Positions 1 through 8,658 are shown, counted from the first letter of the stretch. The stretch is 14,427 bases of DNA from an uncultured Lachnospiraceae bacterium (GCA_900555195.1 USKC01000043.1:1-14427); one strand, 5' to 3'. A program made the numbers and translations. The notes: generated from the letters alone by a model not told the origin.

Positions 1-2
1 AG

Positions 3-47
3 CAGTACTAACGCGCCAAAATACAGCGCGTAAGTACTGGCGTTTTT
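3..47 (+). terminator. Intrinsic terminator of an upstream gene
   Basis: The arms CAGTACTAACGCGC (3-16) and GCGCGTAAGTACTG (26-39) pair at 13 of 14 positions around a 9-base loop. GCG and a run of five T (43-47) follow. This is a standard rho-independent terminator for a rightward gene that ends before the window, and it isolates the pth-mfd transcription unit from that gene. Confidence 0.8.
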
Positions 48-167
48 AGAGGCTCCCCGTCAAAAAAGATACCAACCCCCGGCTGCAGACGGAAGCACCC
101 CTGCCGGTCCGGACAACAGGCGGAAGCTGAGCAGTCATTCCGATTCATTTTTAGCGCCTGCTTGGCA

Positions 168-196
168 TTGACAGGAACCGGGCGGGGAATTAAACT
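168..196 (+). promoter_or_regulatory. Sigma-A-like promoter for pth-mfd
   Basis: A perfect -35 box TTGACA (168-173) is followed after 17 bases by TAAACT (191-196), a 4/6 match to TATAAT. Transcription would start near 203 and give a leader of about 65 bases before the pth ATG at 268. It lies after the terminator at 3-47, the expected place for the promoter of this unit. Assignment is by motif and position only. Confidence 0.55.
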
Positions 197-267
197 GGAG
201 AAATGGAAGAAGGACGAGGCCGCATTCGGACGGAAATGTGGCTCCGGGAGGTAGAAAGGAAGAGAAG

Positions 268-864
268 ATGTTTGTAATCGCAGGTTTGGGCAATCCCAAG
301 AGGGAATATGAGAAGACCCGGCATAACGTGGGATTTGACTGCATAGATGCCATTGGCGAAGAATATGGAATCCGGGTGATCGACAGGAAACACAGGGCGC
401 TCGTGGGCAAAGGAATGATCGGGGGAGAGAAGGTGCTTCTGGTAAAGCCTTTGACATTCATGAACCTGAGTGGTGAATGCCTCCGGGAGATCATAGATTA
501 TTATAAGGTAGACCCGCAGACACAGCTGCTCGTGATCTGCGATGATATCAGCTTGGATGTGGGGCAGCTGCGCATCCGCAAAAAGGGAAGTGCTGGCGGC
601 CATAACGGGCTGAAAAATATCATCCTGCATCTGGGAACGGAAGGATTCATGCGGCTGCGGGTCGGCGTGGGCGAGAAACCGGCGGGATGGGATCTGGCGG
701 ATTATGTGCTGGGCCACTTTGCACCGGATGAGAAAAAAAAGATGGAAGAAAGCGTCCGCCTTGCGGCACAGGCAGCCGCGGCGGTGGTGAAAGAAGGGCC
801 GGATGCGGCCATGAACCAATATAATCAGAAACGCCGGGAAGGAAAGGAACCGGCGGAAGGCTGA
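268..864 (+). CDS. pth: Peptidyl-tRNA hydrolase
   Basis: This cytoplasmic enzyme cleaves the ester bond of peptidyl-tRNAs dropped by stalled ribosomes, recycling tRNA. The 198-residue product is of normal length and has the whole Pth signature: GLGNPKREY (6-14, with Asn9), RHNVG (18-22, with catalytic His19), KPLTFMNLSG (60-69, with Asn66), the acidic CDD at 91-93 holding the His-activating Asp, and GSAGGHNGL (107-115, with Asn113). The ATG at 268 is chosen over an in-frame GTG at 238 because AAGGAAGAG lies just before it and the family begins with a short strand into GLGNP. In Bacillus the same gene is called spoVC and precedes mfd, as here. No gene corresponding to Bacillus fin lies between pth and mfd. 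Confidence 0.97.
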   Translation: MFVIAGLGNPKREYEKTRHNVGFDCIDAIGEEYGIRVIDRKHRALVGKGMIGGEKVLLVKPLTFMNLSGECLREIIDYYKVDPQTQLLVICDDISLDVGQLRIRKKGSAGGHNGLKNIILHLGTEGFMRLRVGVGEKPAGWDLADYVLGHFAPDEKKKMEESVRLAAQAAAAVVKEGPDAAMNQYNQKRREGKEPAEG

Positions 865-895
865 GACTGCCGTTGGCGGAGGGACGGGAGCAAAT

Positions 896-3800
896 ATGAA
901 ATCGTTAACAGCACCACTTGGAGAATTGGCGGAATTTGAAGAAGGACAGGCGCTGCTTCGGAAAGAAAAGGCCTGCGTCGCATTTACGGGCTGTGTGGAT
1001 TCCCAAAAACTGCATATGGCGTATGGACTGAGCGATGGCTTCCTTTATAAAGTCATCGTTACGTTCAGTGACCTTCGGGCGAGGGAAATCTATGAAGAAT
1101 ACGCTTTCTATGATAAAAGCACGATCCTTTATCCCGCAAAGGATCTGATTTTCTATCAGGCAGACATCCACGGGAATCAGCTGGTGGCGGAGCGGATGAA
1201 GACGCTGCGCCGTCTGATCGAGGGAAAACCGGTGACGGTGGTCACCACTTTTGCAGCCCTGATGAGCCCGCAGGTATCTCTGGAAGAGATCGCGGACGCG
1301 GTGATCCATGTGGACGCAGACAGCAGCCTGGATGAGGTGAAGCTGGCGGACAGCCTGGCACGGATGGGATATGAGAAAACCTATCAGGTAGAAGCGCCCG
1401 GGCAGTTTTCCATCCGCGGCGGGATTGTGGATATCTTCGACCTGACGGAAGAGAATCCCTATCGGATTGAATTATGGGGAGAAGAGGTGGAGTCCATCCG
1501 TTCTTTTGATCTGGGAAGCCAGAGAAGCGTGGAGAAGTTAACCCAGATCGATATTTATCCGGCAACGGAACTGATTTTGACCGGAGAACAGAAACGGGAA
1601 GGGCTTTCGCGGATCGAAAAAGAGGCGAAGGCTTTTGCAGGAAAATTGAGAGAGGGTTTTCATACGGAAGAGGCGGCCCGTATCACCGGCCAGGTGAGAG
1701 AGGTTGCACAACAGCTGCGGGAGGGCATACAGGTGACGAGCCTGGAGAGCTATATCCGCTATTTCTATGAGGATACGGTATCCTTCCTGCAGTTTTTTCC
1801 GGATCGCTATACCTGCTTTTTCCTGGATGAGCCCCTGCGCCTTGCGGAACAGGGAAAAGCGGTGGAGATGGAGTTTCGGGAGAGCATGAGCCACCGGCTG
1901 GAGAAGGGATATATCCTGCCGGGGCAGGCGGATCTGCTGTATGGCTTTGAGGAGACAGCCTCCCGCCTGGCCGGAATGCGGACTGTGCTGCTCTCTTCCA
2001 TGGACAGCCGGAATGCGCTGATCGCGCCGCAGAAAAAATTCGATGTGAACGTCAAAGGAATGGCCTCTTATAATAACAGCTTTGAAGCGCTGACTGCGGA
2101 TCTGAAGCGGTATAAGAAGAACGGATATCGCGTGCTGCTTCTGTCAGGTTCCCGTACCCGGGCAAAGCGGCTGGCCGAGGATCTGCAGGAGGAAGGCCTG
2201 GCGAGTTTCTACAGTGAGGATGCGAACAGGGAGGTCCTGCCGGGAGAGGTGGAGCTTCTCTATGGCCATGTGAAAAGGGGATTTGAATATCCGCTGCTCA
2301 AGTTTGTGGTCATCACTGAGAGCGATATCTTTGGGGCCCAGAAGAAAAAGAAGAAGCGCAGGAGGCAGTTTGAGGGGCAGAAGATCCAGGATTTTGCGGA
2401 GCTGAAGGTAGGGGACTATGTGGTGCATGAGACCCATGGACTCGGTATCTATCAGGGGATCGAGAAGGTGGAGATGAACGGCACCATCAAGGATTATATC
2501 AAGATCTCCTATCGGGACGGGGGCAATCTGTATGTGCTGGCCACGGGATTGGATGTGATTCAGAAATATGCTTCCGCTGATGCTGCCAAGCTGCCCAAGC
2601 TGAACAAACTGGGAACCCAGGAATGGACCAGAACCAAGACGAAGGTGCGCAGCGCCGTGGATGAGGTCGCCAAGGATCTGGTGGAATTGTATGCGGTAAG
2701 ACAGCAGAAAGAGGGATTTGCCTTTGAAAAGGATTCCGTCTGGCAGAAGGAATTCGAGGAGATGTTTCCCTTTGATGAGACGGAAGACCAGCTGGCTGCC
2801 ATTGCGGCTACTAAGGAGGATATGGAAAGCCACCGCATCATGGATCGGCTGATCTGCGGCGATGTGGGATACGGAAAGACGGAGATTGCCATCCGGGCGG
2901 CGTTTAAGGCGGTACAGGATGGGAAGCAGGTGGCGTTCCTGGTGCCCACCACCATCCTCGCGCAGCAGCATTACAACACCTTTACCCAGAGAATGAAGGA
3001 TTTTCCTGTGCGCATCGACCTGATGAGCCGTTTCCGAACACCGGCGGAGCAGAAAAAGACGGTGACAGACCTGAAAAAAGGGTTGGTGGACATTGTGATC
3101 GGAACGCACCGCATTCTGTCCGCGGATATCCAGTTCAAGGATCTGGGCCTTCTGGTCATCGATGAAGAACAGCGCTTTGGTGTGACGCATAAAGAGAAGA
3201 TCAAGAAGCTGAAGGAAAATGTGGATGTGCTGACGCTTACGGCCACCCCCATTCCCAGGACGCTGCATATGTCCCTGATCGGAATCCGGGATATGAGCGT
3301 TTTGGAAGAAGCGCCTCAGGATCGGCAGCCTATTCAGACCTTTGTGTGCGAATATAATGAGGAAATGATTCGGGAGGCCATTGTGCGGGAACTGTCCCGG
3401 GGCGGGCAGGTCTATTATGTGTATAATCGTGTAAACAACATCGCAGATATGGCTGCCATCATTCAGAAGCTGGTTCCGGAGGCTGCGGTAGCGTTTGCTC
3501 ACGGCCAGATGAAGGAACATGAACTGGAACGGATCATGTATGATTTCATCAATGGAGAGATCGATGTGCTGGTCTCCACCACGATCATCGAAACCGGACT
3601 GGATATCTCCAATGTGAATACCATGATTATCCATGATTCGGATCAACTGGGACTGTCTCAGCTTTACCAGCTGCGCGGCAGGGTGGGCCGTTCCAGCCGC
3701 ACGGCCTATGCCTTCCTGATGTATAAGCGGGATAAGATGTTAAAAGAGATCGCGGAAAAGCGTCTGTCCGCCATTCGGGAATTCACGGAGCTGGGAAGCG

Positions 3801-4453
3801 GATTCAAGATCGCCATGCGGGATCTGGAGATCCGCGGCGCAGGCAATCTGCTGGGAAAGAAACAGTCCGGACATATGGAAGCGGTCGGATACGATCTGTA
3901 CTGCAAGATGCTCAATGATGCGGTAAGGACGCTGAAGGGAGAAAGCAGAGCTGTAGATTTTACCACTACGGTGGAACTGGAAGCGGATGCATTCATCCCG
4001 CCCGCATATATTGTCAACGAACAGCAGAAGCTGGACATCTACAAACGGATCGCGGGTGTGGAGAATGCGGCAGAAAGCGCGGACATGAAAGAGGAACTGC
4101 TGGACCGTTTCGGAGAAGTTCCCCGCTGCGTGGACAATCTGCTCCGGATCGCGCTCATCCGGGTAAAAGCCCATTCGCTCTATGTGACGGAGATCAAGGG
4201 GAGGGACGGGGAACTGAAGCTCCTTCTGCGGCCGGATGCGCTGCTTCGGGTGGAGAATATCCCGGAACTCCTGCACCAATATGGTTCGCCCTTGACCTTC
4301 ACAGCCAAAGGCACACCCTATTTTCTCTTGCGCTATAAGAAATGCGGCGTGGTGGAAAAAGATGCGGAGCATCTGATCAGCCTGACGGAAAAGCTGCTTG
4401 CGGATATGGAGCGGCTGTTAGGAGAAAACGACCGGACGAATATCCTGCAATAG
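896..4453 (+). CDS. mfd: Transcription-repair coupling factor Mfd
   Basis: Mfd is a DNA translocase that pushes stalled RNA polymerase off damaged template and recruits UvrA. The 1185-residue product is full length. In order it has a UvrB-like N-terminal module (roughly 1-350), a lysine/arginine-rich linker (about 482-491), the CarD-like RNA-polymerase-interacting domain starting at KVGDYVVHETHGLG (about 502-570), and the superfamily-2 helicase core. That core shows Walker A GDVGYGKTE near 655, DEEQ at about 759-762, TATPIPRTLHMS near 780 and motif VI QLRGRVGRS near 925. The C-terminal TRCF domain begins near 1033 (FIPPAYIVNEQQKLDIYKRI). The start at 896 follows GGGAG (886-890) and a second GGAGGG further upstream. 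It begins 31 bases after pth and no terminator lies between, so the two are probably co-transcribed. Confidence 0.98.
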   Translation: MKSLTAPLGELAEFEEGQALLRKEKACVAFTGCVDSQKLHMAYGLSDGFLYKVIVTFSDLRAREIYEEYAFYDKSTILYPAKDLIFYQADIHGNQLVAERMKTLRRLIEGKPVTVVTTFAALMSPQVSLEEIADAVIHVDADSSLDEVKLADSLARMGYEKTYQVEAPGQFSIRGGIVDIFDLTEENPYRIELWGEEVESIRSFDLGSQRSVEKLTQIDIYPATELILTGEQKREGLSRIEKEAKAFAGKLREGFHTEEAARITGQVREVAQQLREGIQVTSLESYIRYFYEDTVSFLQFFPDRYTCFFLDEPLRLAEQGKAVEMEFRESMSHRLEKGYILPGQADLLYGFEETASRLAGMRTVLLSSMDSRNALIAPQKKFDVNVKGMASYNNSFEALTADLKRYKKNGYRVLLLSGSRTRAKRLAEDLQEEGLASFYSEDANREVLPGEVELLYGHVKRGFEYPLLKFVVITESDIFGAQKKKKKRRRQFEGQKIQDFAELKVGDYVVHETHGLGIYQGIEKVEMNGTIKDYIKISYRDGGNLYVLATGLDVIQKYASADAAKLPKLNKLGTQEWTRTKTKVRSAVDEVAKDLVELYAVRQQKEGFAFEKDSVWQKEFEEMFPFDETEDQLAAIAATKEDMESHRIMDRLICGDVGYGKTEIAIRAAFKAVQDGKQVAFLVPTTILAQQHYNTFTQRMKDFPVRIDLMSRFRTPAEQKKTVTDLKKGLVDIVIGTHRILSADIQFKDLGLLVIDEEQRFGVTHKEKIKKLKENVDVLTLTATPIPRTLHMSLIGIRDMSVLEEAPQDRQPIQTFVCEYNEEMIREAIVRELSRGGQVYYVYNRVNNIADMAAIIQKLVPEAAVAFAHGQMKEHELERIMYDFINGEIDVLVSTTIIETGLDISNVNTMIIHDSDQLGLSQLYQLRGRVGRSSRTAYAFLMYKRDKMLKEIAEKRLSAIREFTELGSGFKIAMRDLEIRGAGNLLGKKQSGHMEAVGYDLYCKMLNDAVRTLKGESRAVDFTTTVELEADAFIPPAYIVNEQQKLDIYKRIAGVENAAESADMKEELLDRFGEVPRCVDNLLRIALIRVKAHSLYVTEIKGRDGELKLLLRPDALLRVENIPELLHQYGSPLTFTAKGTPYFLLRYKKCGVVEKDAEHLISLTEKLLADMERLLGENDRTNILQ

Positions 4454-4483
4454 GCAGCAGAATAATGAAAAAACGGGCCGGGC

Positions 4484-4498
4484 ATGAAAACGGATACT
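4484..4498 (+). promoter_or_regulatory. Candidate cre (CcpA) site before lrgA
   Basis: ATGAAAACGGATACT matches every defined position of the published cre consensus WTGNAANCGNWNNCW. It ends on the base next to the lrgA Shine-Dalgarno (TGGAG, 4498-4502). CcpA bound here could block transcription coming through from mfd, or initiation close by. LrgAB-type pyruvate transporters are known cre/CcpA targets in Bacillus subtilis (pftAB) and Streptococcus mutans (lrgAB), so the placement fits. The right half-site is weak and no clear promoter was found next to it. Confidence 0.5.
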
Positions 4499-4510
4499 GG
4501 AGAAAAACAA

Positions 4511-4885
4511 ATGAAAATCATCTATCAAATCGGCATTATTTTTTCCATATGCTGGCTGAGTGAAATTGTGGAAGCGCTGCTTCCGTTTGATTTCCCGGCC
4601 AGTGTGATTGGTATGATCCTGCTGTTTGCGCTGCTTGCGGCGCGCATCCTGAAGGTGGAGCATGTTCAGGAAAAATCGGATTTCCTCCTGTCGAACATGG
4701 CCTTCTTCTTTGTCCCTGCGGGGGTGAGCATCATCAATTATTTTGATGTGCTCTCTGGCAGCGTGTGGAAGCTGTTTCTGATCTGTTTTATCACCACGGT
4801 GCTGACCTTTGCGGCCACGGTCTATGCCATTAAGGGAACGCTGTGGCTGATGAGAAGGAAGAAGGGAGGCACAGAGAATGGCTGA
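4511..4885 (+). CDS. lrgA: LrgA/CidA-family membrane protein
   Basis: This is the small holin-like subunit of an LrgA/LrgB pair. The family was first described as antiholin-like regulators of murein hydrolase activity; the Bacillus homologues PftA/PftB form a pyruvate transporter. The 124-residue product has four hydrophobic segments (about 3-23, 28-46, 62-80 and 86-110) and a basic C-terminus (RRKK). Family motifs are visible: LPFDFPASVIGMILLF corresponds to the LP-x-P-x-P-G-S-x-I-G-M segment, and FFFVPAGVSIINYFD to the FF-VPAGV-I segment. The ATG at 4511 is preferred to the in-frame ATG at 4484 because TGGAG lies 8 bases before it and the N-terminus then starts directly with the first membrane segment; the earlier codon is part of the candidate cre site. 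It overlaps lrgB by 8 bases, which points to translational coupling. No LytS/LytT regulator is present in the window. Confidence 0.88.
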   Translation: MKIIYQIGIIFSICWLSEIVEALLPFDFPASVIGMILLFALLAARILKVEHVQEKSDFLLSNMAFFFVPAGVSIINYFDVLSGSVWKLFLICFITTVLTFAATVYAIKGTLWLMRRKKGGTENG

Positions 4886-5555
4886 AGTGACTGCATCCCC
4901 GTTTTTTGGAATTGCAATTAGCATCCTTGCTTTTGCCATTGGCATATGGGTTCAGAAGAAAACAGGGCTGATCATCTGCAATCCGCTGATCATTGCAATC
5001 GTCCTGGTGTCGGGCGTATTGCTGATCTTTAAGATCCCATATGAGCATTATAATGAGGGCGGCAGCATCATCAATATGTTTCTGGCCCCTGCTACCAGCT
5101 GTCTGGCGGTATCCATCTACACGCGTGTGGAACTGCTCAAGAAAAATTGGCTGCCTATCCTGGTTGGGTGTACGGCGGGTTCCCTGACGTCCATGGGAAG
5201 CGTGCTTCTGCTGTGCCGCCTGTTCGGACTGGATGAAACCATGACCGTTTCCCTTCTGCCCAAATCCGTCACCACGCCCGTCGCTGTGAGCATCTCGGAA
5301 AGCCATGGCGGCCTGGTTCCCATCACGGTTGTGGCGGTCATCATAACCGGGATTCTGGGAAGCATTCTGGCGCCCTGGCTGATCCGGATATTCCGGGTGA
5401 AGGATTCGGTTGCCGCGGGCCTTGCCATCGGCGCCTGCAGCCATGCCATGGGAACATCCAAGGCGGTGGAGCTGGGTGAGACGGAAGGCGCCATGAGCGG
5501 TCTGGCCATTGGAATCTGTGGAATCATGACGGTAATTTTTTCATTGTTTCTGTAG
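4878..5555 (+). CDS. lrgB: LrgB/CidB-family membrane protein
   Basis: This is the larger polytopic subunit of the LrgA/LrgB system, probably acting with LrgA to move pyruvate or related small acids, or to modulate autolysis. The 225-residue product is full length with about six to seven membrane segments. It has the family motifs LLPKSVTTPVA (126-136), SHAMGTSKAVELGE (188-201) and GAMSGLAIGICG (204-215). The ATG at 4878 lies inside the end of lrgA and has GGGAGG (4864-4869) before it. The rhamnosidase start is 33 bases after its stop, with no terminator, so sugar breakdown and this transporter may share a transcript. A role in overflow pyruvate or lactate handling is an inference from homologues. 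Confidence 0.92.
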   Translation: MAEVTASPFFGIAISILAFAIGIWVQKKTGLIICNPLIIAIVLVSGVLLIFKIPYEHYNEGGSIINMFLAPATSCLAVSIYTRVELLKKNWLPILVGCTAGSLTSMGSVLLLCRLFGLDETMTVSLLPKSVTTPVAVSISESHGGLVPITVVAVIITGILGSILAPWLIRIFRVKDSVAAGLAIGACSHAMGTSKAVELGETEGAMSGLAIGICGIMTVIFSLFL

Positions 5556-5588
5556 GGGAAACGGATGCTTGCAAATGGAGGAAGAAAC

Positions 5589-8465
5589 ATGGGAAAGATA
5601 AAGAATCAGAAGGTACAGTATCTGGACAATCCGATCGGTCTGGGTTGCCGGAGGCCTGTTTTCTCGTATGAAGCTGTCTTTGACCGCAGAGGAGCGAGGC
5701 AGAGCGCGTATCGGATTCTGGTGGCGTCCACGGAGAAACTGCTGGAAAATGAAAAAGCGGATCTGTGGGACAGCGGAAAGCGGCAAGAAGGCCGCTGCTT
5801 TGGAATCGTTTATGAAGGCGAGGCGCTTCGTTCCAGGCAGGAAGCGTTCTGGAAGGTCTGTGTCTGGGATGAACGGGATCAGGAGAGCGCATGGAGCGAA
5901 CCGGCGCATTTTGAGATGGGCCTTTTGGAAGAGGAAGACTGGAAGGCGGAATGGATCGGAAGGGGTGATGCGTATGAAGGGGACAAGTCCGCTTCTCCTG
6001 CGATCGCCGGCTCCTTTGTGGTTTCGGATCTCGCAACGGTGCGAAAGGCCAGGCTCTATATCAGCGGGCTCGGCCTCTTCTGGGCAACGCTGAACGGCAG
6101 ACAGGTGACGGATGCGCTGTATGAGCCCGGCGAGAGCGAATATGAACGCCGCGTGTATTATGTGACCTATGATGTGACGGGGCTGCTGCAGGAAGGGGAG
6201 AACGTGCTGGGCGTGCTTCTCGGAAACGGCCAGTATGCCAATTTTGCAGTGGATCCGGTCATGAAAATGCCTGACGGCAGCTTGTCGGAGAAGCACCGCT
6301 ATCAGAAAGATGATACGAGTTATCTGAGAGACGGCATATGCGGGGATGTGAAGCTGCTGGCCCAGGTGGAAGTGGAAAGAGAAGACGGGCGGCGGGAGAT
6401 CGTGGCCGCCAGCAGGGAGGGCTGGAAGATCGCAGATGGCCCGGTTACCTTCCAGAACTGGTATGGCGGAGAGGATTATGACGCGGTCAGGGCGCTGGAG
6501 ATGAAAGGCTGGGACACCGCGAAGGCGGATCGCTCCGGCTGGGCGGATGCAAGGCGCATGGAACCGCCGAAGGGAAGGCTTGCGGCGAAGGAATTTCCTC
6601 CCATCCGCATCTGGGAACGCTGGCAGGCGAAGCAGATAAGCAGGCTGCCCGGAAACAGATGGCTGGTGGATATGGGAAAAAACAGCGCGGGCTTCATCTG
6701 CCTGAAGCTGAAGGACACACAGGGCTACGCGGGGCAGAAAGTACAGCTGTATCCTGCGGAGGTGGTAAAAGCGGACGGAAGCGGTGTGGATCAGTCTTCC
6801 TGTACCCAGAGCTGCGATACGCTGTATGACTGCCGCGTGCAGGACAGCTATACCATAGCGGGGACGGGGACGGAGGAATGGCATCCCCATTTCTGTTATC
6901 ATGGCTTCCAGTATGTGGAGGTGTCCGGTTTTCCAGGAGAACCCTCTGTGGAGAACTTTGAAGGCTGTGCCGTTCGTCTGATGAATGAGAAGGTGTCCGA
7001 TTTTGAGACGGACAATTCCCTGATCAACCGGATCAACCAGATCACGGAACGCTCCATTGAAAGCAATATGATGTGCAGTTTCACGGACTGCCCGCAGATC
7101 GAGAAGCTGGGCTGGCTGGAGACCACACAGCTGATGTTCTCTTCCATGGCCGCAGGCTATGACATCCGTGCCTGGATCCCGAAGATCCTGGCGGATATGC
7201 GGGACGCGCAGGTGACGGGCATACCGGAAGATGGAAGAGGCGTAAAAGAGGATCCAAAGAAATATCCGGGCTGCGACTTCGGCCAGCTTGAGAAAAAAGA
7301 GACGGAAAGCGCAGGCTTTGTGCCCGGCATTGCACCGGAATATTTCCGGATCCGCGGCTTATATAAGGATCCCAACTGGGGCGGGGCCTGCATCATGACT
7401 CCCTGGTATGACTATATGGAATACGGAGAAGAAGGGATTCTGCGGCAGAACTATACCATGATGAAAGCCTATCTGAACCATCTGGAAGAACAGTCCGTAA
7501 ACGGCGTCTTACGCGGCTATGCCCAGATGGGAGAATGGGGCCAGCTCAATGAACAGACGCCCGCCGCGCTGGTAGCTACCTGTGCCTTTTATCTGCAGGC
7601 GCGCACCCTTGCCGATATTGCGGGTGTGCTCGGTCAGGAAGCGGATCAGGCGCGTTATGCGCATCTGGCCGATACGATTCGGGAGGGCTTCTACGCGGAT
7701 GAGGAATGTTTTCAGGAGAAAACAGGGATCTATGGCAATGGAAGCCAGGCCAGCTATGGCTGTGTCCTGTTTTCCGGGATCATAAAGCCGCAGGAGACGG
7801 AACGGGCACTGGCCGGACTTGTACAGGCGGTGGAAGCGACGGACTGGCATCTGACTTCCGGAGAAGTGGGCCTAAAGCAGGTATTCTGTGCCCTGGCTTC
7901 TCATGAGAGAAATGATGTGGTATATCGGATGGTGATGAACCCCACGCAGCCTAGCTACAGATACTTTGTGGCTCAGGGGCTGACCACGCTGCCGGAATAC
8001 TGGAATTATACGGAACTGTGGCACGGCATGGGAAGATCCCGCAATCATGCCATGATGGGGCATGTGAAGGAATGGCTGTGCCGTTTCGTGCTTGGCATCG
8101 CTCCGCTGGAAGCGGGATACAGAAAGGTGCGGATCCATCCCTGGCTGTCGGAAGAGATCGGACGGGTGAAAGGTTCTATCCTCACTCCTTTTGGAAGCGT
8201 GTGCCTTGCCTGTGAAAAAAGGGCCGGCGTATGGGAACTGCATGTGGATATCCCCGCCGGAAGTACGGCGCAGGTGTGGATACCATACAGAAATGGCCAG
8301 CATTGCTTCCTGGATGGGGAAGAGATAGAGGAGACGTCCGGTTTGTTGGAGAGCAAAACAGAAGCAGTGCTGCAGGCAGATGTGAAATTGCCGCTTAAGC
8401 GGGAAGCGGATTTCCTTGTGGCTTCCGTTCCGTCCGGAACCTATGTGTGGACGGTGCGTGGGTGA
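5589..8465 (+). CDS. GH78 alpha-L-rhamnosidase, cytoplasmic
   Basis: The enzyme hydrolyses terminal alpha-L-rhamnose from plant glycosides or polysaccharide fragments. The 958-residue product has the usual GH78 order: an N-terminal fibronectin-like domain (about 10-120, ending DWKAEWIG), a Bac_rhamnosid_N beta domain (about 140-330, with YISGLGLFWATLNG and LGVLLGNGQY), a concanavalin-like domain (about 350-460), the (alpha/alpha)6 catalytic barrel (about 470-840) and a C-terminal beta domain with IHPWL. In the barrel, FTDCPQIEKLGWLE (498-511) gives conserved acids Asp500, Glu505 and Glu511, and TTLPEYW places Glu803 where family members have TTLWExW, the probable general base. No signal peptide is seen, so imported rhamnosides are likely processed inside the cell. 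The start at 5589 is chosen because GGAGGAAG (5577-5584) precedes it; an in-frame ATG at 5565 lacks such a site. The substrate cannot be told from sequence. Confidence 0.93.
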   Translation: MGKIKNQKVQYLDNPIGLGCRRPVFSYEAVFDRRGARQSAYRILVASTEKLLENEKADLWDSGKRQEGRCFGIVYEGEALRSRQEAFWKVCVWDERDQESAWSEPAHFEMGLLEEEDWKAEWIGRGDAYEGDKSASPAIAGSFVVSDLATVRKARLYISGLGLFWATLNGRQVTDALYEPGESEYERRVYYVTYDVTGLLQEGENVLGVLLGNGQYANFAVDPVMKMPDGSLSEKHRYQKDDTSYLRDGICGDVKLLAQVEVEREDGRREIVAASREGWKIADGPVTFQNWYGGEDYDAVRALEMKGWDTAKADRSGWADARRMEPPKGRLAAKEFPPIRIWERWQAKQISRLPGNRWLVDMGKNSAGFICLKLKDTQGYAGQKVQLYPAEVVKADGSGVDQSSCTQSCDTLYDCRVQDSYTIAGTGTEEWHPHFCYHGFQYVEVSGFPGEPSVENFEGCAVRLMNEKVSDFETDNSLINRINQITERSIESNMMCSFTDCPQIEKLGWLETTQLMFSSMAAGYDIRAWIPKILADMRDAQVTGIPEDGRGVKEDPKKYPGCDFGQLEKKETESAGFVPGIAPEYFRIRGLYKDPNWGGACIMTPWYDYMEYGEEGILRQNYTMMKAYLNHLEEQSVNGVLRGYAQMGEWGQLNEQTPAALVATCAFYLQARTLADIAGVLGQEADQARYAHLADTIREGFYADEECFQEKTGIYGNGSQASYGCVLFSGIIKPQETERALAGLVQAVEATDWHLTSGEVGLKQVFCALASHERNDVVYRMVMNPTQPSYRYFVAQGLTTLPEYWNYTELWHGMGRSRNHAMMGHVKEWLCRFVLGIAPLEAGYRKVRIHPWLSEEIGRVKGSILTPFGSVCLACEKRAGVWELHVDIPAGSTAQVWIPYRNGQHCFLDGEEIEETSGLLESKTEAVLQADVKLPLKREADFLVASVPSGTYVWTVRG

Positions 8466-8515
8466 CGCAGGAACGGCCGGCTGAAAATGCCTTTCTGATT
8501 ATTCGATCTGTCAAC

Positions 8516-8544
8516 GCATAAAATTCTTCGACCTACAGATACTA
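8516..8544 (+). promoter_or_regulatory. Sigma-G/sigma-F-like promoter of spoVT
   Basis: GCATA (8516-8520) and GATACTA (8538-8544) are separated by 17 bases. They resemble the forespore sigma-G/sigma-F -35 (G-x-ATA) and -10 (CATACTA) elements. The promoter sits 42 bases before the spoVT start codon. In Bacillus subtilis spoVT is transcribed by sigma-G, so motif and position support each other. Confidence 0.6.
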
Positions 8545-8586
8545 TTCCAAGAAACGGAAAGTATAGCAAATGGAGGAACTTCTTAT

Positions 8587-8658
8587 ATGAAAGCGACAGG
8601 AATAGTCAGGCGGATAGACGGATGCGTTATAATAGGACAAAGTCGGAAAGCCGCATAA
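8587..8658 (+). pseudogene. spoVT: 5' fragment of spoVT, interrupted after codon 11
   Basis: SpoVT is an AbrB-type forespore transcription factor. Its usual opening in Clostridia and Bacillus is M-K-A-T-G-I-V-R-R-I-D-D-L-G-R-V-V-I-P-K. Here an ATG at 8587, with GGAGG (8572-8576) ten bases upstream, encodes MKATGIVRRID, identical to that opening. It then diverges to GCVIIGQ and stops at TAA (8656-8658) after 23 codons. No sequence for the remaining roughly 155 residues, including the GAF-like domain, occurs in the window. The location after pth and mfd matches the Bacillus gene order, so this is probably the native gene and not a stray copy. Mobile-element genes follow, making element insertion the simplest explanation. 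The retained V-I-I after the break may be chance or part of an attachment core. Confidence 0.8.

Noticed and set aside
2341..2385. Run of lysine codons in mfd, possible frameshift site
   Set aside because: The frame is intact across it, and a basic linker just before the CarD-like domain is usual in clostridial Mfd proteins.
2144..3646. 500-codon open frame on the minus strand
   Set aside because: It lies fully antisense to the conserved helicase part of mfd and its translation is low-complexity, His/Ile/Leu-rich without any motif. It is a composition shadow.
4342..4563. 73-codon frame across the mfd end and lrgA start
   Set aside because: It overlaps two well-supported genes in another frame and has no motif or ribosome binding site.
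5541..6902. 453-codon open frame on the minus strand
   Set aside because: It lies antisense to the rhamnosidase and lrgB end, with no ribosome binding site or recognisable motif. The sense frame has clear GH78 domains.
8628..8633. Perfect TATAAT right after the spoVT break, possible element promoter
   Set aside because: No -35-like box stands 16-18 bases upstream and there is no extended -10 TG, so I did not call a promoter. It may still contribute.
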